From Methylocaldum marinum (lineage in GTDB: Bacteria > Pseudomonadota > Gammaproteobacteria > Methylococcales > Methylococcaceae), in contig NZ_AP017928.1 in the NCBI RefSeq assembly GCF_003584645.1, positions 336,981 to 400,980 on the forward strand: DNA of 64,000 bases, written 5' to 3'. Made by a program: the position numbers and the translations under genes. Positions within the stretch are counted from its first letter, which is position 1. Each line of letters starts with the position of its first letter. Of the stretch, positions 1 through 8,624 are shown piece by piece. Under the pieces are notes generated by a model. It had not been told where the DNA came from, did no database searches, and worked only from the letters and a program-made list of their open reading frames with translations.

Positions 1-1
1 G

Positions 2-3000
2 GTGGAACAGCTCTTTCTCGGGCACCTGCGCGACGGCCGCTGGGTGATCAGCGACCTGGCCGAACGTCACTACGCCTTCAGTCCGGCCCCGCCCGGTTCG
101 CCGACCACCCACCAGCTCACCCGCATCGAGGACAACCGCGCCAATGCCATCGTGCTGGAGCGGGACGCCACCGGGGTCCCGGTGGCGCTGACCGACACCG
201 TCGGCCATCGGCTCGCCCTGCATTACGCCACGCTCGGTGATCAGGGCCTGCGCCGCCTCATCGCCATCGAACGCCTCGCCGGCGGGCCGGTCGCGACCCT
301 GGTCCGCTACGCCTACGACGCGCAGGGCCGGCTGATCGCGGTGCGCGACGCCCTCGACCGGGTCACCCGCCGCTTCGCCTGGGGCGACACGGGCGCCGAG
401 GCCGGGCTGATGATCGCCCACCGCAACGCCCTGGGACTGACCGGCCGCTACCGCTGGGAAACGATCGACGGCCAGCCCCGGGTGGTCGAACACACGACCG
501 GCGACGGCGAGCACTATCGCTTCCGGTACGACGTTGCCGCCCGCCGCGCCACCGCGGCCGACCTCGGCGACCCCGAAAACCCGCTCGAGGCCCACTGGAC
601 CTGGGACGAACACCGCCAGATCACCGCCTATCACGACTGCGACGGCCGCCGCTACGCCATGGCCTATGACGCCGGCGGCCACCTGGTGCGGCTCGACCTG
701 CCGGGCGACCCCGAGAGCCCGCGCACGGTGCGCTTCGAATACGACGCCCTTGGCCGGCTCGTCGCCGAAACCGATCCCGAGGGGCTCCGCACCGAAAGGA
801 CCTTCGCGCCCGACAGCCTGCGCCTGCAATCCGAAACCGGGCCGGACGGGAGTACCTGGCAGGCGGTGTACGAACCCCACTGCGGCGTCCTCCTGCGAAC
901 GATCGACGCCCTCGGCCACCAAACCGAGTACACCTGGGAGCACCTGCGCGGCCCCTCGGTCATCACCGATCCCCAGGGCCACACCGTGCGGCTGGCCTGG
1001 GATGCGCGCGGCCAGCTCCTGGCCCGCACCGACTGCTCCGGCAAGACCCGGCGCTACGCCTACGACGACGCCGGCCGGCTCGTCGCCGAAACCGACGCCC
1101 TCGGTCGGACCACCGGCTATACCCTCGATGCGCTCGGCCAGGTGCTCGCCGTCACCCACCCCGACGGCCGCCGCGAAGGCTTCGTTTGGGACGCCCTGGG
1201 GCAGTTGATCCGCCATACCGATACGGCCGGCCACACCCAGACCTGGCAGCGCGACGCCCGCGGCCGGGTTCTCGCCCAGACCGATGCCGAAGGCCGAACC
1301 CTCCACGCCCGCTACAACACCCGCCAACAGCTCGACGAACTGCGCCGGGGCGACAGCGGCTATCGCTTTCGCTACGACCCCGTCGGACGCCTAGTCGCCG
1401 AGCAGCGCCCCGACGGCGTCGAAATCCACCTCCGCTACACCGCCGCCGGCACCCTGGCGCGCCGCGACGAGCGCGGCAGCGGGCCGGAGCCGCCGGTCCG
1501 CAGCCGGCGCTACGCCTACGACCGCAACGGCCGCCTCACCGCCCGGCACGACGGCACCGCCACCACCCGCTACACCTGGACCCCCGGCGGACAGCTCGAG
1601 AGCGCCCGCCGCATCCCGACGGACAAAGGGCGGGCCCTGGGCCTCACCGAAGACAGCGTGCGCTTCACCTACGATGCCCTCGGGCGCCTCCTCACCGAGA
1701 CCGGCGCCGCGGGCGAACTCACCCGGGACTGGGACAGTCTCTCCAACCTCCGGCGCCTCACCCTGCCGCACGGCCAGACCCTCGGCTATCTCCGCTACGG
1801 TTCCGGCCACGTGCACGGCCTCACCTTCGAGGGCGCCGAGATCGTCCAGTTCGAGCGCGACGACCTGCACCGGGAAGTCCTCCGCCGCCAGGGCGCGCTG
1901 ACCACCCGCCGCGGCTATGACGCCCGCGGCCGGCTGAGCTGGCAGGGCGTCACGGTCGGCGACCCGCGGCGGACCGACACCCTCGACCCCGAGGCCCTGA
2001 TCGGCCGCCGCTACGCCTACACCGACGCCGGCGAGCTCGACCGTATCCACGACCGCCGGCACGGCGAGAGCCGCTACCATTACGACCGCGCCGGACGCTT
2101 GACCCGGGCCGGCACCCTGAGCCCCACGCTCGGCTACGGCCAGGAACGCTTTGCCTGGGACGCCGCCGACAACCTCGTGCAGCCCGGCGATCCCCCCGTC
2201 CCGGGGAACCGGCTCGGCACCTGGCGGGGCCGCCGCGGCGAGACCTTACGCTACGCCTACGACCCCTTCGGCCGGCTGACGGCCAAGCACACCCCGGCCG
2301 GCGTCCAGCGCTACACCTGGGACGACCAGGACCAGCTGGTCGCGGTCGAAGACGGGCGCGGGATCACCCGCTTCGCCTACGATCCTTTAGGCCGGCGCAC
2401 CGCCAAATGGCACGAACCCAAGACGCCCGGCCGCTACATCGGCGATGCGCACACGCCGGGCAAGACCCGCTTCGTCTGGGACGGGCTCCGGCTGCGTCAG
2501 GCGCTCACCGAGGACGCGCACGGCATCCGGATCCGCACCTGGCTCTACGACCCCGCGGGCGGCGGCTACACCCCCATCGCCGCCATCGACCAGGGCCTCG
2601 GCCCCGACGGCGGGATTGGCCCGGCCCTGATCTACTCGGTTCACACCGACCCCCTCGGGACGCCCCGGGAGCTCACCGACGCCGAGGGCCGGATCGCCTG
2701 GAGCGCCCGCTACAGCGCCTGGGGCGAGCGGCTCGGCCCGGTCCTGTCCGAAGCCGACCGGCACACGCCGTTCGCCACCGACTGTCCCCTGCGCTACCCC
2801 GGCCAATACGCCGACGACGAGACCGGGCTGCACTACAATACCTTCCGGTACTATGATCCCGAGATCGGCCGCTTCATCAGCCCGGACCCGATTGGGCTTG
2901 AGGGCGGGTTCAATCTGTATCAGTACGCGCCGAATCCGGTCTCGTGGATTGATCCTTGGGGGTGGAGTTGCACTTATGACGGTAAAGCCTACAGATGGCG

Positions 3001-3391
3001 TGATAGTGGAACTGGCAGATTCGTAAAACGCCCCGATGATCCGTCAGAATTGATGCGTCAAGGACAGATCAGATATGCTGATGTCCAGGAATGGGCCCGA
3101 CAAGGCGGTTTGAATAACAATTGGACGCCGTCGCCAGTACCCGGAAAATTTGGTACGGGCGGATATAAATATCAGGCGAGTTCGGGTGGCCACAACTATT
3201 CGGTCCATGGTCATGGGGCCAATCCGAATGCACCACCTGGCAGCAATGCTGCTATGGGACCTACAACGTCGATAACTCGACAACCAATAGCAGGTGGTGC
3301 TAAACAAAATTATCGGACAGACGGAACGTGGGGATCTTTTGCATCCGACCCTAATGGGGCACATATACCGTTATCCGGCTCTCCCTATTGA
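2..3391 (+). CDS. Rhs/YD-repeat polymorphic toxin, 5' end outside window
   Basis: The frame is open from the window edge, so the GTG at position 2 is probably internal and the N-terminal part is missing. The 1129 visible residues are dense YD repeats (YDxxGRL-type motifs about every 20 residues), which build the shell that encloses a toxin. The Rhs-associated core ends near residue 983 with the motifs YNTFRYYDPEIGRFISPDPI and WIDPWGW, the usual self-cleavage and exchange boundary. The last ~145 residues form an unrelated tip of clearly lower GC with a GGHNYSVHGHG motif. From memory this resembles polymorphic toxin type 30 (a predicted RNase), but I hold that weakly. A small gene overlapping the stop codon is the expected immunity partner. 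Such proteins are delivered to competitors by type VI or other secretion systems; no delivery gene is visible here. Confidence 0.9.
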   Translation: MEQLFLGHLRDGRWVISDLAERHYAFSPAPPGSPTTHQLTRIEDNRANAIVLERDATGVPVALTDTVGHRLALHYATLGDQGLRRLIAIERLAGGPVATLVRYAYDAQGRLIAVRDALDRVTRRFAWGDTGAEAGLMIAHRNALGLTGRYRWETIDGQPRVVEHTTGDGEHYRFRYDVAARRATAADLGDPENPLEAHWTWDEHRQITAYHDCDGRRYAMAYDAGGHLVRLDLPGDPESPRTVRFEYDALGRLVAETDPEGLRTERTFAPDSLRLQSETGPDGSTWQAVYEPHCGVLLRTIDALGHQTEYTWEHLRGPSVITDPQGHTVRLAWDARGQLLARTDCSGKTRRYAYDDAGRLVAETDALGRTTGYTLDALGQVLAVTHPDGRREGFVWDALGQLIRHTDTAGHTQTWQRDARGRVLAQTDAEGRTLHARYNTRQQLDELRRGDSGYRFRYDPVGRLVAEQRPDGVEIHLRYTAAGTLARRDERGSGPEPPVRSRRYAYDRNGRLTARHDGTATTRYTWTPGGQLESARRIPTDKGRALGLTEDSVRFTYDALGRLLTETGAAGELTRDWDSLSNLRRLTLPHGQTLGYLRYGSGHVHGLTFEGAEIVQFERDDLHREVLRRQGALTTRRGYDARGRLSWQGVTVGDPRRTDTLDPEALIGRRYAYTDAGELDRIHDRRHGESRYHYDRAGRLTRAGTLSPTLGYGQERFAWDAADNLVQPGDPPVPGNRLGTWRGRRGETLRYAYDPFGRLTAKHTPAGVQRYTWDDQDQLVAVEDGRGITRFAYDPLGRRTAKWHEPKTPGRYIGDAHTPGKTRFVWDGLRLRQALTEDAHGIRIRTWLYDPAGGGYTPIAAIDQGLGPDGGIGPALIYSVHTDPLGTPRELTDAEGRIAWSARYSAWGERLGPVLSEADRHTPFATDCPLRYPGQYADDETGLHYNTFRYYDPEIGRFISPDPIGLEGGFNLYQYAPNPVSWIDPWGWSCTYDGKAYRWRDSGTGRFVKRPDDPSELMRQGQIRYADVQEWARQGGLNNNWTPSPVPGKFGTGGYKYQASSGGHNYSVHGHGANPNAPPGSNAAMGPTTSITRQPIAGGAKQNYRTDGTWGSFASDPNGAHIPLSGSPY

Positions 3392-3405
3392 GGACTTGCA
3401 AATTC

Positions 3406-3723
3406 GTGAATGTTGACGAACTGGGCAAACTTATTGACTCTGAGTCCACAATGATGGATCTGAGCCGGGAGCTTTGGTATTGTCACCAACTATCTCAGCT
3501 ATCAACAGAGGACGTAGCGAACCACAAGGTCGAACTACTCCGCGTCTTAGAGGCTTTAAGAGATTCACACACACAGGCTTTTTATGAGGTAACACCGAGG
3601 CATTTCGAACACCTTAAGAGGTTTGTCGAATGGCTTGATAAGATCTTGCACCTTTTTTCACAACAAGAAACCAGGGATGAATTGCGTGAAATTAGAGATG
3701 TGTTTCGTTTGAATATTGATTGA
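3406..3723 (+). CDS. putative immunity protein for the Rhs toxin tip
   Basis: A small acidic, helix-rich protein of about 105 residues (111 if the TTG at 3388, which overlaps the toxin stop, is used). I prefer GTG at 3406 because a GAGG lies about 12 bases upstream; the choice is uncertain. The sequence contains VDELGKLIDSES and ends DVFRLNID, with no signal peptide or membrane segment, as expected for a cytoplasmic antitoxin. I do not recognise the family. The immunity call rests on context: it directly follows an Rhs toxin tip, has the same low GC as that tip, and is bounded downstream by a recycled Rhs core fragment, the classic toxin/immunity cassette arrangement. Confidence 0.65.
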   Translation: MNVDELGKLIDSESTMMDLSRELWYCHQLSQLSTEDVANHKVELLRVLEALRDSHTQAFYEVTPRHFEHLKRFVEWLDKILHLFSQQETRDELREIRDVFRLNID

Positions 3724-4751
3724 ACCCAGACCTGGCAGCGCGACGCCCGCGGCCGGGTTCTCGGCCAGACCGATGCCGAAGGCCGAACCCTCCACGCCCG
3801 CTACAACACCCGCCAACAGCTCGACGAGCTGCGCCGGGGCGACAGCGGCTATCGCTTTCGCTACGACCCGTCGGACGCCTGGTCGCCGAGCAGCGCCCCG
3901 ACGGCACCGCCACCACCCGCTACACCTGGACCCCCGGCGGACAGCTCGAGAGCGCCCGCCGCATCCCGACCGAAAAGGGGCGGGCCCTGGGCCTCACCGA
4001 AGACAGCGTGCGCTTCACCTACGATGCCCTCGGGCGCCTCCTCACCGAGACCGGCGCCACAGGCGAACTCGCCCGGGACTGGGACAGTCTCTCCAACCTC
4101 CGGCGCGGCGAGAGCCGCTACCATTACGACCGCGCCGGACGCTTGACCCGGGCCGGCACCCTGAGCCCCACGCTCGGCTACGGCCAGGAACGCTTCGCCT
4201 GGGACGGGTTCCGGCTGCGTCAGGCGCTCACCGAGGACGCGCATGGCACCCAGGTCCGCACCTGGCTCTACGACCCCGCGGGCGGCGGCTACACGCCCAT
4301 CGCCGCCATCGACCAGGGCCTCGGCCCCGACGAAGGGGTTGGCCCGGCCCTGATCTACTCGGTTCACACCGACCCCCTCGGGACGCCCCGGGAACTCACC
4401 GACACCGACGGCCGAATCGCCTGGAGCGCCCGCTACAGCGCCTGGGGCCAGCGGCTCGGCCCGGTCCTGCTCGAAGCCGACCGGCACACCCCCTTCGCCA
4501 CCGACTGTCCCCTGCGCTACCCCGGCCAATACGCCGACGACGAGACCGGGCTGCACTACAATACCTTCCGGTACTATGATCCCGAGATCGGGCGCTTCAT
4601 CAGCCCGGACCCGATTGGGTTGGTCGGCGGGTTCAATCTGTATCAGTATGCGCCGAATGCGACTGGGTGGATCGATCCTCTGGGATGGGCCAGTGGCTTC
4701 GTTCTCGATCCAAATACACTCATCCACCGAATCGGCGGAGGAGGCATTGAT
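3724..4751 (+). pseudogene. displaced, frameshifted Rhs core fragment with a second tip, split by an IS element
   Basis: The base after the immunity stop starts a near-identical copy of the Rhs core, matching from about 1238 of the first gene (TQTWQRDARGRV). One C is missing near 3870, so the frame shifts there; the downstream frame is open through 4766. Two internal deletions relative to the first core join LSNLRR to GESRYHYDR (around 4107) and RFAWD to GFRLRQALTED (around 4205). The core ends WIDPLGW, followed by a different tip, ASGFVLDPNTLIHRIGGGG, interrupted after about 23 residues by the IS200-type element. Such orphan tips are known as silent reservoirs that recombine into the full-length Rhs gene. 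There is no start codon or promoter of its own that I can see. Confidence 0.8.
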
Positions 4752-4767
4752 AACTCGATTAGGTAAG

Positions 4768-4786
4768 CCACCGCCTCTGGCGGTGG
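4768..4786. repeat. IS200-type left-end hairpin
   Basis: Perfect 8-bp palindrome CCACCGCC/GGCGGTGG with a TCT loop. It has the same architecture and loop as the right-end hairpin, as expected for the structures recognised by the Y1 transposase. Confidence 0.8.
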
Positions 4787-4830
4787 ACTCCGCAAGGCTC
4801 TTCCGTTCCGGCGAGCGCCCTTGGATGGTC

Positions 4831-4871
4831 GATGACCTCCCTCCTACAACTGCAATTGGAAGGAGGTCATC
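4831..4871 (+). promoter_or_regulatory. hairpin sequestering the transposase ribosome-binding site
   Basis: GATGACCTCC (4831-4840) is the exact reverse complement of GGAGGTCATC (4862-4871). The 3' arm contains the AAGGAGG Shine-Dalgarno sequence and abuts the ATG at 4872, so folding would hide the ribosome-binding site. IS200 transposase genes are known to be translationally repressed by such a 5' stem-loop; here the pairing is seen directly and the function is inferred. Confidence 0.7.
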
Positions 4872-5306
4872 ATGCGAGAATGGCAGAGCCAATCGCACGT
4901 CAAATGGTACTGCAAGTACCATGTTGCGTTTGTGCCCAAATACCGGCGCCGGGCAATCTATGGAACGTTGCGGCGACGGGTCGGGGGGATTTTCCGCGAG
5001 TTGTGCCGCCAAGTGGGCATCGAGTTGGTGGAAGGGCACGCGATGCCGGATCACATTCATCTGTGCTTGAGTATTCCGCCGAAGTTCAGCGTGGCCTATA
5101 CGGTGGGCTTTCTGAAAGGGAAATCCGCGGTCCGTATCCATCGGGAATTCTTGGGACAGAAGCGAAACTTCACGGGGCTACATTTCTGGGCCAAGGGGTA
5201 TTGCGTCAGCACTGTGGGATTGGATGAGCAAGTGATTCGAGCCTATATCCGTCATCAGGAAGCTGAGGAGAGGCGCATCGAGCAACTGCACATCCAGGGT
5301 CTTTAG
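4872..5306 (+). CDS. tnpA: IS200/IS605-family Y1 transposase TnpA
   Basis: A 144-residue protein, the normal size for IS200 TnpA. It begins with the family pattern of a basic N-terminus followed by KWYCKYHVAFVPKYRR. The HUH-type metal-binding motif is MPDHIHLCL (residues ~57-65), and the catalytic tyrosine is most likely in EQVIRAYIRHQE near residue 127. These enzymes cut and rejoin single-stranded DNA at subterminal hairpins using one tyrosine per monomer, acting as dimers. The start is fixed by a strong AAGGAGG eight bases upstream. The gene appears intact. No tnpB/IscB gene accompanies it. Confidence 0.93.
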   Translation: MREWQSQSHVKWYCKYHVAFVPKYRRRAIYGTLRRRVGGIFRELCRQVGIELVEGHAMPDHIHLCLSIPPKFSVAYTVGFLKGKSAVRIHREFLGQKRNFTGLHFWAKGYCVSTVGLDEQVIRAYIRHQEAEERRIEQLHIQGL

Positions 5307-5351
5307 GCCCTTTCATCCGTTTTTCGGCCCCCTCAGGGGGCCTTCATCAAA

Positions 5352-5370
5352 CCACCCGCTCTGCGGGTGG
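5352..5370. repeat. IS200-type right-end hairpin
   Basis: Perfect 8-bp palindrome CCACCCGC/GCGGGTGG with TCT loop, a close relative of the left-end hairpin. The ~170 bases between the element and the ATPase gene hold the continuation of the interrupted Rhs tip frame (to a stop at 5495-5497) and no other recognisable gene. Confidence 0.75.
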
Positions 5371-5555
5371 TAGCTGATCTATTGATCTCGCCAAACCACG
5401 GCGTCGCATATTTGAGGGCCTTCTTAATAATTTTTGGGGTCTACGGCTGTCAACCAACCTTATCCCCTGCTCTGCGAAATCTTCGGAATGGTGGTGAATC
5501 CCGTGCGTTCGAGGAACTCCAATGAATATGCGGAAAAACCGACAAGAGCACGGCA

Positions 5556-8300
5556 ATGACGGAACATAGCGCAGAGCAAAGCCAACCTTGGCATCACCTT
5601 TCCGCGGACGAGGTGGTCGCCCGATTGAAGAGCCACGGAAACGACGGGCTGCCGGAAGACGAAGCCGGACGACGCCTTGATCGTTACGGCCCCAACCGTT
5701 TGCCACAGCCCAAGAAGCGGGGGCCTTTGCGCCGATTCCTGGCCCAGTTTCACAACCTCCTGATTTATATTCTGATCGTTACCGCCGTCATCAGCGCGCT
5801 GCTCGATCACTGGGTGGATACCTACGTCATATTGATCGTGGTGTTAATCAACGCGGTCATCGGTTTTGTCCAGGAAGGCAAGGCTGAAAAGGCACTGGAG
5901 GCGATCCGGGAAATGCTCGCACCGAACGCTTCGGTAATCCGCGACGGCGTGCGGCGGACCTTGCCGGCGGAGGAGCTCGTACCGGGGGACGTGGTCCTGC
6001 TGGAGCCGGGAGATAAAATTCCGGCCGACCTTAGAATTCTCAGATCCAAGAACTTACAGGCTCAGGAAGCGATTCTCACGGGTGAGTCGGTCCCGGTGGA
6101 AAAATCGCCGCCGGCCGTCGGCCAAACCGCCGTGATCGGCGACCGCAGATCCATGGGCTATTCCGGCACTCTGGTCAGCGCCGGCCAGGGCGTAGGCGTG
6201 GTGGTGGCGACCGCCGCCGGGACCGAGATCGGACGGATCAGCGGGTTACTGGCCGAGGTCGAGACCACCACCACGCCGCTCCTGGTCAAGATGGACCGGT
6301 TTTCCCGCTGGCTCAGTGCCGCGATCATCGTATTGACCGCCGTGGTCTTCGTTTATGGGGTTCGGGTTCAGGAACAGGACGTGAACACCATGTTCATGAC
6401 CGTCGTCGGGCTGGTGGTGTCCGCCATTCCGGAGGGTTTGCCCGCCATTCTGACGGTAACCCTTGCCATCGGCGTACAACGAATGGCGGGGCGCAAGGCC
6501 ATCATCCGTCGCCTGCCGGCCGTGGAGACTCTGGGTTCGGTGACGGTGATCTGTTCGGACAAAACGGGCACGCTCACGCGCAACGAAATGACGGTACGCT
6601 CCGTGGCGACGGCCCATGGTTTGTTCGAAGTCACCGGGGTCGGCTACGACCCGCACGGAGGGTTCAATCGGGACGGCCGTGAAATCGAACCGGCGGAGTA
6701 TCCGAATCTCATCGAAGTGCTTCGTGCCGCTGCATTATGCAACGACTCCGCGCTGAGGCAGCTCGGGGACGCCTGGACGGTCGAAGGCGACCCGATGGAA
6801 GGCGCCCTGTTGACGGCGGCACTCAAAGCGGGCCTGGATTATAGAGTCGAGAGCAAGCGCTTGCCGCGCACCGACGTCATTCCATTCGATGCCGAGCATC
6901 GCTTCATGGCGACTCTGCACCATGACCATGAAGGTCATGGCTTTATCTGGGTAAAAGGTGCCCCGGAACGTATTCTCGACATGTGTGCCGAGCAACAAGC
7001 GGCGGATGGAACTGCGCCGCTGGACCGCCGTGAGTGGCAGCGGCGGGTAGACGCGATCGCCTCGGCTGGCCAGCGCGTGTTGGCTGTGGCCTCGATGAAA
7101 ACGGCGGCTACGCATCGTCAACTCGAGTTCGATCAAGTAGGCGAGGGACTGCTTCTGCTGGGCTTGCTGGGACTTCAGGACCCTCCCCGCGAGGAGGCGA
7201 TCTCCGCCATTGGCCAGTGCCGCTCCGCCGGCATTCGGGTCAAGATGATCACCGGCGATCATGCCGCCACCGCCTTGGCCATCGCCCGTCAGCTCCGTCT
7301 CGACAACTGCGAGGAAGCTCAGACAGGACAGACTCTCGACGTTCTTGCGCCGGAGGCATGGACGGAGACCGCGGACCGGGTCGACGTGTTCGCCCGTACC
7401 ACGCCCGAGCACAAGCTGCGGCTGGTCGAAGCGCTCCAGGCCAAGGGGCACGTTGTGGCCATGACCGGCGACGGCGTGAATGACGCCCCGGCTCTCAAGC
7501 GTGCCGACGTCGGGGTGGCCATGGGTCGAAACGGCACGGAAGCGGCCAAGGAAGCCTCGGAAATGGTGCTGGCCGACGATAATTTCGCTTCCATCGGGAA
7601 AGCGGTGCGGGAAGGCCGTACCGTTTACGACAACCTGAAGAAGGCCATACTGTTCCTGTTGCCCGTCAACGGTGGCGAATCCATGAGCATCGTCGCCAGC
7701 CTAATAGCGGGGCTCACGCTGCCGATTACGCCGTTGCAGATCCTCTGGGTGAACATGGTCAGTTCCGTGGCCCTGGCCATGGCGCTGGCGTTCGAGCCGG
7801 CCGAGCCCAACGTGATGCGGCGTCCGCCACGGCCTCCGGACGAACCGATTCTGTCCGGATTGCTGGTATGGCGGGTGGCCGTCGTGTCCGGCCTATTCGT
7901 GGCCGGCGTATTTGGGATTTTCTACCTGGCCCAGACGCAAGGATCCAGTGTGGAGGAAGCGCGGACCTATGCCGTGAACACCTTGGTCGCTCTTGAAACG
8001 TTTTACCTTTTCAACGTACGACACCTCGGTGCCACGGCGCTGAGCTGGAAAGGTCTGCTCGCCAACCGGGCGGCATGGATCGCTGTGTTCCTTGTGTTCG
8101 TGTTGCAGGCGATCTTTACCTACGCGCCTTTCATGGAGCGGTTCTTCGACACGCGGCCGGTGGATTTCGTCCATGGCGCCGAGATTTTCGGCATCGGCTT
8201 GGCGCTTTTCTTGATCCTGGAAATGGAAAAAGCCTTTCGGCTGGCATTCCAGCGTCGACGGAAGCGCCGCGATACCGGCCGGGCGCGCCGCTCCGAGTGA
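5556..8300 (+). CDS. P-type cation-transporting ATPase (calcium/sodium-type, P2)
   Basis: A 914-residue ion pump. The N-terminal cation-ATPase domain (WHHLSADEVVARL) is followed by two membrane helices, the actuator loop with TGES (near residue 175), the transmembrane motif IPEGLPA (near 294) typical of P2A Ca2+-ATPases, the phosphorylation site DKTGTLT (near 337), the nucleotide-binding domain with KGAPE, and the hinge TGDGVNDAPALK (near 641). Four more C-terminal helices complete the usual ten. The PEGLP motif and length fit the PMR1/SERCA-like bacterial group that exports Ca2+ or other cations using ATP; no CPC or heavy-metal-binding domain is present, so it is not a copper pump. Exact ion specificity cannot be read from sequence. 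Start ATG 5556 follows an AAGAG-like site. Confidence 0.93.
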   Translation: MTEHSAEQSQPWHHLSADEVVARLKSHGNDGLPEDEAGRRLDRYGPNRLPQPKKRGPLRRFLAQFHNLLIYILIVTAVISALLDHWVDTYVILIVVLINAVIGFVQEGKAEKALEAIREMLAPNASVIRDGVRRTLPAEELVPGDVVLLEPGDKIPADLRILRSKNLQAQEAILTGESVPVEKSPPAVGQTAVIGDRRSMGYSGTLVSAGQGVGVVVATAAGTEIGRISGLLAEVETTTTPLLVKMDRFSRWLSAAIIVLTAVVFVYGVRVQEQDVNTMFMTVVGLVVSAIPEGLPAILTVTLAIGVQRMAGRKAIIRRLPAVETLGSVTVICSDKTGTLTRNEMTVRSVATAHGLFEVTGVGYDPHGGFNRDGREIEPAEYPNLIEVLRAAALCNDSALRQLGDAWTVEGDPMEGALLTAALKAGLDYRVESKRLPRTDVIPFDAEHRFMATLHHDHEGHGFIWVKGAPERILDMCAEQQAADGTAPLDRREWQRRVDAIASAGQRVLAVASMKTAATHRQLEFDQVGEGLLLLGLLGLQDPPREEAISAIGQCRSAGIRVKMITGDHAATALAIARQLRLDNCEEAQTGQTLDVLAPEAWTETADRVDVFARTTPEHKLRLVEALQAKGHVVAMTGDGVNDAPALKRADVGVAMGRNGTEAAKEASEMVLADDNFASIGKAVREGRTVYDNLKKAILFLLPVNGGESMSIVASLIAGLTLPITPLQILWVNMVSSVALAMALAFEPAEPNVMRRPPRPPDEPILSGLLVWRVAVVSGLFVAGVFGIFYLAQTQGSSVEEARTYAVNTLVALETFYLFNVRHLGATALSWKGLLANRAAWIAVFLVFVLQAIFTYAPFMERFFDTRPVDFVHGAEIFGIGLALFLILEMEKAFRLAFQRRRKRRDTGRARRSE

Positions 8301-8624
8301 TCGAATTCGGCCTGCCGCATTTCAAAGGCATGAAGGAAAATGTGACAATCACCGCTCTTGTGAGCGGCGGTTCCGTGTATGACGGGATCTGTCGTCTCGT
8401 CCAGACCAAACCGTGCCATCGGATTGTCGGGGCACCGGTCGAAAGGGGGGTGTGGAGCCCGGCTACCGGGAGATACGCCGGCACTGGTAGTGGGAGAGGT
8501 TCCGAATACCGCCCTGCTGGCCAACCCGGGCCATCGGAAGGATTCGAAGCGAGCGGAACCGTATTCGTCCTGATGCTCAGTGGCTTGGCTGAAAAAATAC
8601 TGTCGGGAACTGAGGGGAGTCTGC
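8301..8624. other. intergenic region without a supported gene
   Basis: No credible coding region. A short stem (CCGCTC-TTGT-GAGCGG, about 8353-8368) follows the ATPase gene but has no T-run, so its role as a terminator is doubtful. The distal end holds the AGGGGAG ribosome-binding site of the next gene. Confidence 0.5.

Larger units (their letters stand above)
4752..5386 (+). mobile_element. IS200/IS605-family insertion sequence (about 635 bp)
   Basis: A single-gene element with a Y1 transposase and two subterminal palindromes of the kind these elements use for single-strand transposition: left 4768-4786 (CCACCGCC-TCT-GGCGGTGG) and right 5352-5370 (CCACCCGC-TCT-GCGGGTGG). The element has no terminal inverted repeats. 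TTGAT occurs at 4747-4751 just left and at 5382-5386 just right. If these are the target and right cleavage sites, the element spans 4752-5386. These ends are inferred; the hairpins and transposase are seen directly. It sits inside the second Rhs toxin tip. Confidence 0.8.

Noticed and set aside
1186..2080. alternative frames inside the Rhs core (both strands)
   Set aside because: The YD-repeat frame is continuous and typical; the other frames are Arg/Pro-rich shadows.
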